The notes under the pieces: generated by a model
Told to the model about the DNA's origin: nothing
Database searches by the model: none
What the model saw: the letters and a program-made list of their open reading frames with translations, nothing else
Shown: in pieces, positions 32,244 through 43,276 of the stretch
Layout: each line of letters opens with the position of its first letter
Numbering within the stretch: the first letter of the stretch is position 1
From: Lithodes maja
Lineage: Eukaryota; Arthropoda; Malacostraca; Decapoda; Lithodidae
Length of the DNA stretch: 64,000 nucleotides
Direction: 5' to 3'
Assembly: GCA_037953745.1 (NCBI GenBank)
Contig: JBAKBP010006609.1
Coordinates: 1-64,000 of the forward strand
Position numbers and translations under genes: made by a program

Positions 32244-35200
32244 TACACGTGCCTTCTGCGTGTCGTAAGAGGCGACTAAAGAGGTTGGGTCGGTGGGCTT
32301 GCGACCCCCACCCGGAAAAAATATCTAAGCAAAAAAAAAACGAACGAACAGCCTCGGATGCGGACGGAACCAACGTTGACGAACCACGACCGACTAAGGA
32401 CATGCCTTCGGACATTCTGAGAATGGCTACATGGAATGTTAGTGGCATGAATGATGGCACAAAAGAGAGAGAGATTCTGGAAGTGTTAGTGAATGCCAGG
32501 CTGGATGTATGTGGAATGACAGAGACCAAATGGAAAGGTTCAGATGTGAGAGAGTGGGAGTGTGGAATGGGTGTGTGTGCTGGAGTGAGTGAAGGAACAG
32601 CGAGAGAAGGTGCATGTTTGTTTGTAAGTAGCAAATGGAAGGAATGTGTAAGAGAGTATGGGTCTGTGGGTTCAAGGATTGTGTGGGTGAGAATGAAAGT
32701 AGGAATACAAACGTGGGTGATTGTATGCGTGTATGCCCCGACAGAGGATATACTTGAAAGAAAGAAAGAGGAGTTCTGGATGAATGTGGAGGCGTGCCTG
32801 GAGAAGTTTGACAAGAACGAAAGAATATTTCTGATTGGGGATATGAATGGTAAGGTGGGTGATAGGAAAGTTGAGGGAGTGGTGGGAGGGTGGGGGGTAC
32901 CATCAGAGGTGAATGGGAATGGTAGTGCACTTGTGGACGTATGTGTGGGAAGGAGGCTGTGGATAGCCAACACCCTCTTCCGACACAGAATGATCCACAG
33001 GTACACGTGGAAACGGATGTTGACGATGAAGGATAAGACAGTGGTGGAACGAAAGTCATTGATTGATTATGTATGTGTGGATGAACGAATGAAGAAATCT
33101 GTGATGGATGCTAGGGTGTATAGGGGTATTGGACGGGGTCTGTCTGATCATTATGTAGTGGTAGCTAAGGTTAGGATACAAAAGAAGTGGGTGAGGAGAG
33201 CGGGAGGGAGGCGAGAGGTGGGTGGAATGGTGAGGAGGGTGGAGAGGTTGCAGGAGGAGGAAGTCAGGGAGGAGTACAGGAGAGCAGTGGAAAGACGACT
33301 AGGTGGGTTCGACCTGGAAGTTATGGAGGAAGTGGAGGAGATGAGCAAGGTGTTTAAGGATGAGATATGTGCAGCATGTGAGGAGGTGTGTGGAGTGAGG
33401 AGAAGAGGGAGGGGAGTGAAAGGTACAGCATGGTGGACAGAAGAGGTAAGAATAGCTGTGGAAGAAAAGAAGAAAGCATATAGAGAGTGGTTGGGTAGTA
33501 GAGGGAATGAAGATTCTGAGAGACAGAAACGAGCGAGGTACGTGGAGAGTAAGAGGGTGGTGAAGAGAGTAGTGAAGGAAAGTAAGAGAAGAGTAGATGA
33601 GGAATTTGGAAGGAATCTGAGTGTAAAATGGAGGGAGAGTAAGAAACTGTTCTGGAAAGAAGTCAAGAAAGTTAGGGAAGGTAGCAAGGGAAACAGTAAG
33701 GGTGTGAAAGATAAGAATGGGAGAATGCTAGCCGAGAAGCAAGAGAGGGTCGAAAGATGGAGGGAGTACTTCAGTGAGTTGCTAAATGAAAGGAATGAAG
33801 AGCCAGCAAACATAGCTGGATATGGTATGGGAGGGAGAAGAAGAGAAGTAGTGGAGGAGGAGGTGGGGATCAGGAGGTCAGAAGTGTGGGAAGCCATGAA
33901 AAGAGTGAAGTTGGGGAAAGCACCAGGAACAGATGGAGTGTGTGGGGAAATGTTGAGGTATGGTGGTGAGATAGTGATAGAATGGGTATGGAAAATGTGC
34001 AAACTAGCATGGGAGAAGGGGAGTGCACCCGATGACTGGAAGACTGGCATAATAGTCCCCCTATATAAGGGCAAAGGGGAAAGAGGAGTGTGTGGTAACC
34101 ACCGAGGAATATGTCTTCTAAGCGTAGTAGGGAAGGTATACAGTAGGGTAGTGATTGAGAGAGTGAGAGTGAGAACGGAGAAATGGATAGGCGACGAGCA
34201 GGGAGGCTTTAGGAAGGGAAGAGGATGTGTAGATCAGATTTTTACCCTGAATTGTGTTGTGGAGAAGTATCTGGAGAAGAAACAAAAGGTGTATGTTGCC
34301 TTTATGGACTTGGAGAAGGCCTAGGACAGAGTGGATAGAGAAGGTTTGTGGAAAGTACTTAGAATATACGGAGTAGAGGGCAAGTTGCTGAAAGCAGTGA
34401 AGAGCATGTATGAGGGTGCAAAGGCGGCAGTACGTGTGGAGAGTGAGCAGAGCGAGTTCTTTGACCTGAATGTTGGTTTGAAACAGGGTTGTGTGATGTC
34501 CCCGTGGCTGTTTACTGTATATATGGATGGAGTTATGAAAGAAATACTATCAAGAGTAGTGGATGTTGGTGTATCGCTGAAAAGGGAGGGAATTGAGTGG
34601 AAGCTACCTATACTGCTGTTTGCAGATGATACAGTTCTGATGAGTGATAATGAATGGGAGTTGCAGGGTCTGGTAAATGAGTTTGGAACAGTGTGCGAAA
34701 AACGGAATTTGAAGGTAAATACGGGGAAGAGCAAGGTTATGGTCTTCGAAAGGGGTGAAGTCACAGAGTGTGAGGTGAAGCTGAACGGTCAGGCTATGGA
34801 GATCGTCAACTCTTTTAAGTATCTGGGCAGTGTGTTGAGTAAAGATGGGACTATGGATGAAGAGGTGCGGGAGAGGGTACAACAGGGGAAGAGGGTTGTA
34901 GGAACGCTAAAAGCAGTAACAAGAAATAGGGTGGTCAGTATGGAAGTGAAGAAGTCCTTGCATGACAGTGTGATAATCCCGACACTGACTTACGGAAGCG
35001 AAGCATGGACGTTGGTTGAGAGACTCAGACCAAGAGTGAGAGCAGTGGAAATGAATTACTTAAGGAGTGCGTGCGGAATTACATGGAGGGATAGACAGAC
35101 TAATGAGGAAGTAAGAAGGAGGTGTGGTGTGGAGGTAGATGTGCTGGAAAGTGTGAAAAGGAACAACTTGAGATGGTTCGGCCATATGGAACGTATGGAA

Positions 35201-35425
35201 AGCGAGAGAATGACTAAGAGGGTGTACGAGAGCGAGGTGGAGGGACAGAGGGGGAGAGGTAGACCGAATATGAGGTGGAAGGATGGAGTGAGGAACTACA
35301 TGAATGAAGGCGGTGCTGGTTGGGGGGAGGGGCGTCGACTGACTGGGGACAGAGGTGCATGGGGGCGGTTCGTTCGTGGCCACCCCTTCGGGGATCACGG
35401 CGTCAGGCAATAGATAGATAGATAG
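32244..35425 (+). mobile_element. LINE C: full-length RTE-type retrotransposon
   Basis: Flanked by the 8-bp target duplication ACTAATAA (32236-32243 and 35426-35433). It ends in a short GATA repeat after GGGGATCACGGCGTCAGGCA. At 3.18 kb with one APE-RT protein it has the normal size of RTE elements. It begins at GTGCCTTCTGCGTGTCGT-type 5' sequence and so appears complete. Confidence 0.92.
32402..35413 (+). pseudogene. RTE endonuclease-reverse transcriptase, one nonsense codon (LINE C)
   Basis: From the first in-frame ATG (MPSDILRMATWNVSGM) to the stop at 35413, about 1,003 codons. APE endonuclease occupies residues 8-260 (ATWNVSGM, MTETKWKG, LIGDMNGKVG, GLSDHYVVV). RT follows from about residue 510 (KAPGTDG, NHRGICLLSVVGKVYSR, LKQGCVMSPWLF) with catalytic FADD at 34619-34630. 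The C-terminal part ends with RWFGHMERM and GRPNMRWKD. The only lesion is TAG at 34322-34324, where LINE D has TAT, in the RT motif A segment EKAYDRVD. That removes the conserved tyrosine codon and truncates before the catalytic centre. Confidence 0.9.
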
Positions 35426-36060
35426 ACTAATAAGGTTATCAAGTAAGCAATAGGAGTCGGACAATGGGTCCGGACTCAAGGTAATAATAATACTCCTAGG
35501 ATACAATTATAAGGTATCCAAAATGGTGGAGGTACACCTCCTACCCAAATAGATCTCAGAGAGGATCTCAACAAAAGACAAGAGTGCAGTAATGGCAAAT
35601 GCCGTCTGGATCATGCAATGATGTCCCCGGCATATAGTGACGTTAACTGACTCTAAAGCAATAATGGCCAAGTGGTCATCAACTATGAAGTGGGCTCGGA
35701 AAGGCTCACAAATGATATTAATACGATAGGTGTGCTAGATCTCACCTGGCAAAGATTAATCCTTAACTCTAATTGTGTACTAGCAAGGTGCTGAAGGCTG
35801 AGGCAACAATCGTCGGGAGCTGAGATAGAGTGAAATCTATTCGAGTTATGAACCTGACAGAATGTTAAATGAATTAGGCTAGAAGTTATATAAAGGAACT
35901 AGATTACGTGTAAATATGTGTTTGTGTTTGATGCTATGGGTCTTATATAGGCACGCCCCCTCTGTCGGGCTATGGGAGACCAATAACCCGGGAAGGTGCG
36001 TATATAAGGATCCCCTGATAGGTATGTATAATGTGTCCCGGCAAGTGGGCTAATTAACGT

Positions 36061-36990
36061 CAATTTAAGTAGGGAGAAGAAAGACCTCTCGCAAGACGTA
36101 ATGTTAATGAGAACCCCTGAAGATAACTTCTACCACAACCCTGAGTCAACTCTATACCCATAAACTATACAAAAGCACTTAAAGGAGAGCTGTAGTGAAG
36201 AGGAGGGCCCGTAGATCGAGGGAGGATCCAGTAGTCCGGAGGGCGGCTGGGAGTGATGACTCCGGAAGTTGGTCCAGGGGGGGGGGCGGCTGGGCGTGAT
36301 GACTCCAGCTACTGGTCCAGGGTGAGTCACAAGATGATTCCTTAGACCTTGGTGCCTACCACGGGACAACCGGGTTCCTCTTGCACTCCCACAGTGCAGT
36401 GATCCCCAAAGGATATGCTGGAGTTCTGCTACAAGGTTTGGGGGGTTAGGGTGACTAGCATAATGATCTACCTAGAGTTGCAAGCAGTCTAGATAGTGAC
36501 ATTATAGGCAGTCTAAGGGGGGTCAGGGTAAGTGTCTTCCTTCCTTGCTAGTTCGTGGAACTATCAACACCATGTAGTAAAAAGAGAATCCAGAAAGGGG
36601 AGCCCAAAGTGGGTTGCCCAAAATTAGTCCTCTTCCTGATGGGGGGGAACCCGATCTGGTAGATCTAAAGTTACTACACTATCCTCATAATCCATTGAAC
36701 AAAACAAGGTAGGAATCCTTTGGTACTTGATTTGTGCACCGCATCGAAGGCCAGAAAGGGGGAGCCCAAAGTGGGTTGCCCAAGCTAGTCCTCTTCCTGA
36801 TGGGGGGAACCCGACCTGGTAGATCTTCGATCACAGCACACAACTGACAAGTTGAACACCAGCTATCTCTGGCTGTTCTTACCCTGAACTAAAGAATACC
36901 AAATGGCAAGCTTCGTTCCTGATGTCCAGGCTGGGTGAGTATAAGGCAATCTTCTTGCCCCTACTTAAGGCGCCCGGCTTGAGAGGATCA
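36061..36990. repeat. Noncoding region with two local duplications
   Basis: A ~45-bp unit (GGGCGGCTGGGAGTGATGAC and its variant) is repeated at 36238-36325. An ~82-bp block (from CAGAAAGGGGAGCCCAAAGT) occurs at about 36590-36672 and again at 36754-36834. No gene seen. Confidence 0.6.
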
Positions 36991-37024
36991 AAGGCGCTGG
37001 GGTGGTTGTTGTTGTTGTTGTTCC

Positions 37025-40000
37025 CTAAGCTGCCTGGCCGAACAGCCCCGAGTCCCTGAGGAAGGCCATGGCCACGATCGGGCTTTCCCACAGAGCTCTC
37101 ATTGAGTGTAGGTTGTGTTGTTGGCGTAAGTGGTTGTGTGAAATGCAGTCTTCTATGATGTGTTTAATGGTATGGGGTGCTGTGTTACATCCCGGGCAGG
37201 CGTCGACAACGGAGTCATCCAGTCTCTTCTGATAGCTCAGGAGAGCTGGATGGTGTCCGCATCTCAGCCTGGCCAGGTGGACTCTGTCCTCGCGAGGGAG
37301 GGAGGATTCGGAAGGATGGATTTCGGGAGGTCGTGCATGCAGCTGCGTGTTGTCTGTGAGTGAGTGGATGGATTGGCGAGAGATATGAGTATGGATGTGC
37401 TTCTGGAAGTTGGTTCGGGGTGGGCAGGGAGGGAGAGAGGACAATAATTGTGTGTGATACCGTGTGCTGGGTGTTGTTTTGATATTTCTTGGTGTCTGTG
37501 GATGTGTTGCCATGTAGTTTAGTGGGTGGTCTTGGTTCGTGGAGGCTGCTGCCAGAAATTGAGTGCCTCTCATGTCCAGATGGTCTTTGACTTTGAGGAT
37601 TTTTGTTTCTTGATGTAGATGATCTGTGGGTGTAGTAGCTGTGCAGCCTGTAATGATCTTCAGGGCTTTGTTTTGAATAGTCTGTAAGGTCTTATGATGT
37701 GTTTCAGCTAGGTTAGAAGCCCAGGCTGGGCTTGCGTATTCCATTACTGATCTTATGTATTGTTTATATACTGTGGTGGTAGTTTCTTTGTTGTGTCCAA
37801 ATTTTGTGTGAGCAAGTGACCTGAGGGCGTTAAGTCTGGGTGTCAGTTTCTTTTTAATGCTTGTGGTGTGCTGTTTGAATGTCATATGAGTATCATATGT
37901 TACTCCTAGGATTTTGGGTGTGTGTGTATGTGTTAGGGATGTGTTGTTTATGGTGAGTTGAGGGATGTATTCGTGTTCACCTGTCCAGCTTGTGAGCAGG
38001 GTTGCGGTGGATTTGGCTGGGGCTAGATTAAGTCTGTTTGTAGTGCACCAGCCATGTAGTGTGTTGAGATAGGGTTGAAGGAGATCTGTTGCTCTTCTTG
38101 GGTCATGGTGTGTGCATGTGAGTGTTATGTCATCTGCATAGGAGGCTAAGTTTATTTGGGGAGTATTGGGTGTAGTTATATCGTGCATGTACAGATTGAA
38201 GAGTGCGGGCGATAGGACGGATCCTTGTGGGACTCCGTTTGGAAAGTTTCTGATTTTAGATGACTGACCGGCAAAAGATACGTGTGCACATCTGCCTGCT
38301 AGGAAGTTGGCCAGCCACCTTTTTGTGTTGTTGTGCATGTTTGTGTTGTAGATTTTGTTTGTTAGGTTGTGGCGTGGGATGGCATCGACGGCTTTACTAA
38401 TGTCGAGTGTGGCTAATAGTGATCTGTGTGGTGGTCTAGCTGAGTTGATGCCGTCAAAAGCTCTTTGTGTAAGGTCTGTAAGAAGAGTGTTTGTGGAGTG
38501 CAGTGGCCTAAAGCCATGTTGTGTTGGAGCTAGGGGTAGGTCGGGTGTAATTAGTTGTAATACTAGGCGTTCCATGACTTTGGAGGGGGAGCAAAGGAGT
38601 GTAATGGGGCGGTGCGAGGAGGGTAGCGTGGGGTCTTTGTTGGGTTTGGGGAATGTGATGATGATACCATGCTTCCAAATGTCTGGTATTGTGTTGTGTG
38701 AATAGCTGTAGTTTGATATGTTAGTGAGTGTTTGTATGCCTTGTGGTCCCAGGTGTCTGAGGTGTATGTTGCTTATGTTGTCTAGGCCACAGGCGGGTGA
38801 GTGCTTGAGATTGTTGATGATATGCTTTGTCTGGTGATTGGTGAAGGGTGTATAGTCAGGGTCTGTGGGGAATTGTCTCTTACGTCGGATGACACGTCGG
38901 TCGTCTTTGTGAGGTTTTAGGTGGCTGACATGTTAGAAGTGATTGATGAGAGTGTTTGCTTGTTGTTTACATGAAGGAGTAGAGTCTGTTGTTGTGATTG
39001 CAGCATGTGATTGTGTTGTGTTGCTGTTGGAAAGTGTGATGCTGTTTAGTGTTTTGTAGAGTTTTTTGGGGTTTGTTTTGTGATCAAGTGTTTGTAGGAA
39101 GTTATTCCAATTTAGTTTTTGTTGTTCTTGTATTTTGTTGTTAGTTTGGGTGTTGAGTGCTTGAATTTGTTGTGTGATGTCTTGTGTGTGGGGTGCTGGG
39201 GAGTGTTTCAGTGTGTCGCGTTGTCTGATGAGGTTTTGAATTTCTGGTGTGAAGTTGGGGTTGTGTCTTTTTCTGTTACCTCTTGGAATGTGTTTCTTGT
39301 CAGCGTTTTGGATAGTTTTATTGAGTATGTGTACAGCATTGTTGATGTTAGTGATGGGTGTACTGTTTAGAGTTGTGAAGTGTTGTTCGGTCTCATTTGT
39401 AAATGCTTCCCAGTTAGCTCTTTTATAATTGGTGTATGTGTGTTTGTGGCTAGCTGGGGTGAGTCTGGTTTTGGTGGTGATAATGATCGGGAGGTGGTCA
39501 GAGCCTAAGGTTCTGACCACCCTCCAGGATGTTGTGGGGGCGAGTTCTGGGGAGCAAAAGGTGATGTCTGGAGATGATGGGTTATAGAGGGCTTGGTGAG
39601 GAATATGGGTATGTTGATGGATGTCGTTAAGGATGATGAGGTTATCTGTTTGGTTTTGTAGTACCAGCCCTCTGTCTGTGTCAGGGTTGTCGACAAACCA
39701 GGCCGACGTCTTGGCGTTGAAGTCACCACCCAGGATGATGTGTGGGGTGTTTGTGATGTGTTGTAAGTGTGGTCTGTATTCATTTGGTACTGTAGGGGAT
39801 GTTTGGGGAGGGATGTATGTGTTTATGATGGTTATGTTGGATTTGTTGCCAGTGCGTATTTTAATTGATTGTATTTCTGTTGTGTTATCATTTGGGGGGA
39901 GGAGGGATTTGGTTTGTACACTGGTTACTATGTATGATATTTCATTGTGTACCAGGGTGATGAGTCCACCGCCCCCGCCGACAGCCCGGTCTTGTCTGAT

Positions 40001-40873
40001 GGTGGTGAAATTATGAAATGTGGGTGTTTTTTGTGATGTGCGGAGTTTTGTTTCTTGTAAGATGGCAATGTGTATGTTGTGTTGTTTGATGAAGTGTGAG
40101 AGTTCGTGTTTCTTTGTGTTAATGCCATCTATGTTCAATTGGAGAATGTTAATGTTATGTGCACGATGTATGTTGGGTGCTGCTGCACGAGGATGGGGTG
40201 GGGGTGAGGGAGGGGCTGGAGGTTGGGATGGGTGAGGTGGGGGTGGGGATTGGGGAGCAGGAGATGGGGGTTGGAATGGATTGGGATGGGGTATGGTGTG
40301 TTGAGTTGAGGATGTGGATAGTATGGGAAGGTTAGATGGGTTAGGGAGGAGAGGTGGACGGGTTTTAGGGGGGGGAGTGGATGATATGGGAAGGCTAGGT
40401 GGGTTGGGGAGGAGAGGTGGACGGGTTTTAGGCGAGGGATTTGACTGGGAGAGGGAGGGGCATGAGGAACAGGTCCAGGTGTTCGTGTAGTGTTTCTTGG
40501 AGGCAAGTGTTGTACAGGTGAAGTGGGTCCAGTTCCTGCATGAATTGCAGAGAACTGAACCCTTAGTGTGGCGACTCGAAGTGATGGGTTTTGAGCAAGT
40601 TGGACATATGTATGTGTACGTGGGTCCTGGGTTGCTCTCAATGTCACCGGCTAGAAGAAGTCTTCGAGAAATGACAGCCGGAGAGTCATTTCTCGGTGTA
40701 GGAAAAACTGTGTGATGTGTGTGTGTGATGTGAGAGGTGTGAGAGGTGTGAGAGCTGGGGTGGTGTTGGCGCGTGGTGGTTATGTCCTTGTAGCTCTGGG
40801 GGTGGCGCGCCTGGACTGGCTGTACCTTGTAGCTAGATGCCCCCAGGCAGATTCTGTTATAAGATGGGGGTGA
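37025..40873 (-). pseudogene. LINE E ORF2: 2A motif, Cys finger, endonuclease, reverse transcriptase; one stop codon
   Basis: The frame is open from about 40873 (after a stop at 40874) to 37025 except for one TAA at 38933-38935. No ATG lies before the 2A motif, so the true start is unknown. Order: RRLLLAGDIESNPGP; a PHD/RING-like finger (CPTCSKP, CNSCRNWTHFTC, CSSC); a Pro-rich linker; APE endonuclease (LNIDGINTKKHELSHF, AILQETKL, LGGDFNAK, LGSDHLPI); RT (PKPNKDPTLPSSHRPITLL, NGVPQGSVLSPALFNLYM, YADD at 38129-38140); and a C-terminal part with RLRCGHHPAL and CPGCNTAPHTIKHIIEDC. LDISKAVDAI replaces the usual KAFD. Clade is Jockey or Nimb/I-like by motif style. Confidence 0.85.
40622..40648 (-). 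other. 2A-like translational recoding motif in LINE E
   Basis: Encodes GDIESNPGP preceded by VISRRLLLA, matching the D(V/I)ExNPGP consensus. It is in frame with the endonuclease-RT and lies just before a Cys-rich finger, as in LINE B. It would release an N-terminal leader from the ORF2 protein. Confidence 0.8.
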
Positions 40874-40941
40874 TCACTTCCTGGTGGGAGAGGAAGTGGA
40901 TGAGAAATGGCATGTGCAGGATGATTTATATAAGAAAAGGT

Positions 40942-41415
40942 TTAGAACTGCTGCATGGGTTGAACTGCTGGTTTATGCGCTATCCTAGCCCGGGAAAAGG
41001 ACATGACTTGGATGGCTGCAAGATCCTGAGGGGTTTTGATGGGTGATATAAATGGCTGACTAGGGAATAGAGAGTGAAAGTCTGGAGCAGTTTGGCAGTC
41101 CTTGATGGGGGAGATGAAAGGTAAGTTGGTAAATAAAGGAGTACCACCTGTAGCTGGTTGATCAGGCTGGGGAAGTCTAGGATGGTTAGCTGGGTGTTTA
41201 GCGTAGTTACCCCTCTGACTTTTCTCTCTGGTGGTAGGGGCCATAGAAGCTGGCTGGGCAGGGTATGCTGGTGTAGTCCACTCAGGTCTTATGTGTCCCA
41301 CCTGTCTCGTTGATATGCGGGCGATGCGGGCAGGAGCAGGGTGGCTGGCAGGAGTAGGGTTGGCTGCAGGTTTAGTGGCAGCTAGAGAGGCGGTCTTATC
41401 ATCCTGAGACCGCAT
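40942..41415 (-). CDS. Possible LINE E ORF1 or leader protein (uncertain)
   Basis: 157-codon frame from ATG at 41415. The product is Ala/Pro/Thr-rich, starts MRSQDDKTASLAATKPAANP and contains a repeated FISPIK motif (LPFISPIKDCQTAPDF and QPFISPIKTPQDL). It lies on the same strand about 70 bases upstream of the ORF2 frame, where a LINE ORF1 is expected. No zinc knuckle, coiled coil or RRM was seen, so the function is unassigned and it could be chance. Confidence 0.3.
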   Translation of the reverse strand: MRSQDDKTASLAATKPAANPTPASHPAPARIARISTRQVGHIRPEWTTPAYPAQPASMAPTTREKSQRGNYAKHPANHPRLPQPDQPATGGTPLFTNLPFISPIKDCQTAPDFHSLFPSQPFISPIKTPQDLAAIQVMSFSRARIAHKPAVQPMQQF

Positions 41416-41459
41416 CTCAGTTACAGCAATTGGCTGGTGAAAATTGTATATTTTAGCCC

Positions 41460-41745
41460 CGCAGTCGTAATCTGGCCTTGATCGAGCAGTGACAGACTAA
41501 CACCCTCCCTTTCTCGTGTCTCGCTTGGCACTGAGAGACAAAGGGTGGACTCAGACTGGCTTGGAGGGTCGGAGTTACACTCCTCCCTCTCTCATACTTG
41601 TCCTCCCACGAAAATACTCGATAAATATCGGGAATAATAGAGAAAATACCTGATAACTGAGGAGGGGGGAAAAAGGGGGGTAGGGGACACATGTGTAGGA
41701 GTGGTAGAAAGTAATGGAGGGAAATTATCTTGCCTAAAATTTTTT
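41460..41745 (-). repeat. M-family-related MITE fragment, inverted
   Basis: On the minus strand it shows TCAGTTATCAGGTATTTTCT then CGTGGGAGGAC and GAGAGGGAGG, resembling the M core (TCAGTTATCACCTATTTTCC) and its GA block. A T run at 41740-41755 lies at its edge. Ends not defined. Confidence 0.45.
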
Positions 41746-41772
41746 TTTTTTTTTTTGAGTGCCACTGTTTAA

Positions 41773-41867
41773 CCCGGGAGCTGCGGGAAGACTCTTAAGA
41801 GTTCCCCCGGCGGACTGCGGGAAGACTCTCCTGAGTAAGTAAAATTAAAAATCAACTTTTGACATCG

Positions 41868-41912
<45 letters not shown>

Positions 41913-42396
41913 TTGGCCCCTGGGCCATGTAAAATCTCAGTCCTCTACCTCCCCTCCTTCCCCACTTTCCTCCTATCCCTTAGTTATCACCTATTTTCCC
42001 TATTATTCCCTTATTCTGAGGTATATTTTCGTGCTAACATTAGCGAGTTGCAAGCAGGGTGTTGTCATCACTGATAGCAATCGAGTGCAAGAGAGAGAGA
42101 GAGAGTATCGATCGACTGTGTCGCAGTGGCCTTGGGGAAAATTGGCGGGAGGGTAGCTTGCCTCACCCATACATTATACAACTCGCGGGCTATATCTCCG
42201 ATTTTGACCATCCAAACGCTGTTTTCACTCGTTTTATTGTTGTTTCAGGTTAATACCTTTATACTCAACCCATAATAGGCGCATATGGATAATTATTAAT
42301 GCTATTAATGGTACAATGAATATTTTAGTGACGAAAAACCTCAAATACGTCAGCACAGGGGGAGGTTTTCAATTACCCCCGTGCGCACTTCAGAGG
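41773..42396 (+). mobile_element. TTAA MITE (M family), complete
   Basis: From CCCGGGAGCTGCGGGA to GCGCACTTCAGAGG, flanked by TTAA at 41769-41772 and 42397-42400. A long A run (41868-41908) replaces the usual A/T-rich block. The core and short (GA)n are present. Noncoding. Confidence 0.88.
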
Positions 42397-42517
42397 TTAA
42401 TGCTTTAATGGTGTTTTAAATGCTTTTTATTAGGCGTAGGATCTTAAGTCTTCCAGCAGTCGCCCAGTAGAACCTCTTAAGAGTCTTCCAGCAGCCTATG
42501 GGTTAACAGATATATGA

Positions 42518-43006
42518 TATTAACACTCATGCCGTGGGTCCCAACAATTGTCGAGTGAGAGAACCATGGCCTATTCAGCGGGTCCCGACAATATTCGGGT
42601 GGGATTTTGAGCACATTATAGGCTCTGAGAGAGAGTCCACGCGTTGGGAGGGCGACAGGCGGGCTCTGACCGCTCAGCCTGGGCCGAGCGAGGTAACTGA
42701 CATCCCTACCACACCCCTCCACTTCCCCGGCCTCTCGAGGACAAGGATATTTTGAGGAAATTACTGTATTTTAGGGTTTTTGCACTTGTGTTGCAACATC
42801 GTTGCAAGGGAACCCGTGGTTGTAGAAGGATGATTCAGGTGTCATTCGAAAGCTCTATTATCGCCCTTTCACGGATACATAATTGTATTACGCTCTGGCT
42901 CTTGTTTATGCATGAAAAAGAGCATGGAATGAAGCTCGTTTAGGGTAAATATGCCTGCCACACAGGTAGTAGAAATCACAAATATCCCCATCCGTAAGGG
43001 GTTAAA
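42518..43006 (+). mobile_element. Diverged TTAA-flanked MITE related to 44450-44897
   Basis: The central block (ATGATTCAGGTGTCATT at 42830, with ATCGTTGCA upstream) matches the reverse complement of 44615-44690. It begins near TTAACACTCATGCCG (TTAA at about 42513-42520) and ends near a TTAA at about 43003. Boundaries tentative. Confidence 0.4.
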
Positions 43007-43139
43007 ATTTGAATGAAAATTTATAAATGCATTCATTAACATTTCTTGAAAACAAGAACGGTAGAGACAAGTTATTTCTGAACAGAATCTGGTGGGAACA
43101 AGCTGGATGAACTGAAATATGGAGGTGGAATAGAAGAAC

Positions 43140-43273
43140 AAGCTCTGGGCATGAGTGCAGAGTGGTTGAGTGGATAAATAACAGTAGGCCTACTATGAAG
43201 TGGTTTGGCCATGTACGGAAAATGGATGAGACTCAAATAACTAGAATGTCAAGAAGGATTGATGAAGGTCAAG
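43140..43273 (+). pseudogene. LINE C-terminal fragment (RTE-like)
   Basis: Frame reads NNSRPTMKWFGHVRKMDETQ then ITRMSRRIDEGQ, matching the conserved RWFGHMERM segment near the C-terminus of RTE proteins (LINE C 35170-35200). It comes from a different, older element and ends where the Harbinger-like MITE begins. Confidence 0.5.
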
Positions 43274-43276
43274 TAA

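Larger units (their letters stand above)
31958..36060 (-). repeat. LTR-like sequence (solo LTR candidate) split by LINE C
   Basis: Begins TGTTATGCCC on the plus strand, as the inner end of the minus-strand LTR at 243 does. It carries a comparable ATAAGCACACGGGTAACAAG region near 32069 and a TATATAAG-type box in the complement of about 35943-35950. LINE C occupies 32244-35425. No PBS or gag lies next to it, so it could be a solo LTR of a related retrotransposon. The outer boundary is not determined. Confidence 0.35.
37003..41415 (-). mobile_element. LINE E: Jockey/I-group retrotransposon
   Basis: Minus-strand element with a (CAA)n 3' tail (plus-strand GTT repeats at 37003-37020) directly after the stop of the RT protein. 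The protein layout (2A motif, Cys finger, APE endonuclease, RT, C-terminal CxxC domain) is complete. The 5' end is uncertain; an open frame at 41415-40942 may be ORF1. Two short retroposons at 27.9 and 31.3 kb share its 3' end. Confidence 0.85.

Noticed and set aside
32197..33059. Long minus-strand open frames opposite LINE C (269 and 206 codons)
   Set aside because: Ser/Pro/Thr-rich shadow frames created by the purine-rich coding strand of the RTE protein; the same shadows appear opposite LINE D.
33151..34074. 307-codon minus-strand frame opposite the LINE C RT
   Set aside because: Antisense shadow of a G/A-rich coding strand; no domain, and it overlaps a recognised RT completely.
40135..40647. 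170-codon Pro/His-rich frame upstream of LINE E endonuclease
   Set aside because: It is out of frame with ORF2 and is a shadow of the true frame, which contains the 2A motif and finger.
41859..42074. Lysine-run open frame in the M-family MITE, also seen at 14167 and 51856
   Set aside because: Translation of an A-tract and conserved noncoding MITE core; frames are not maintained between copies.
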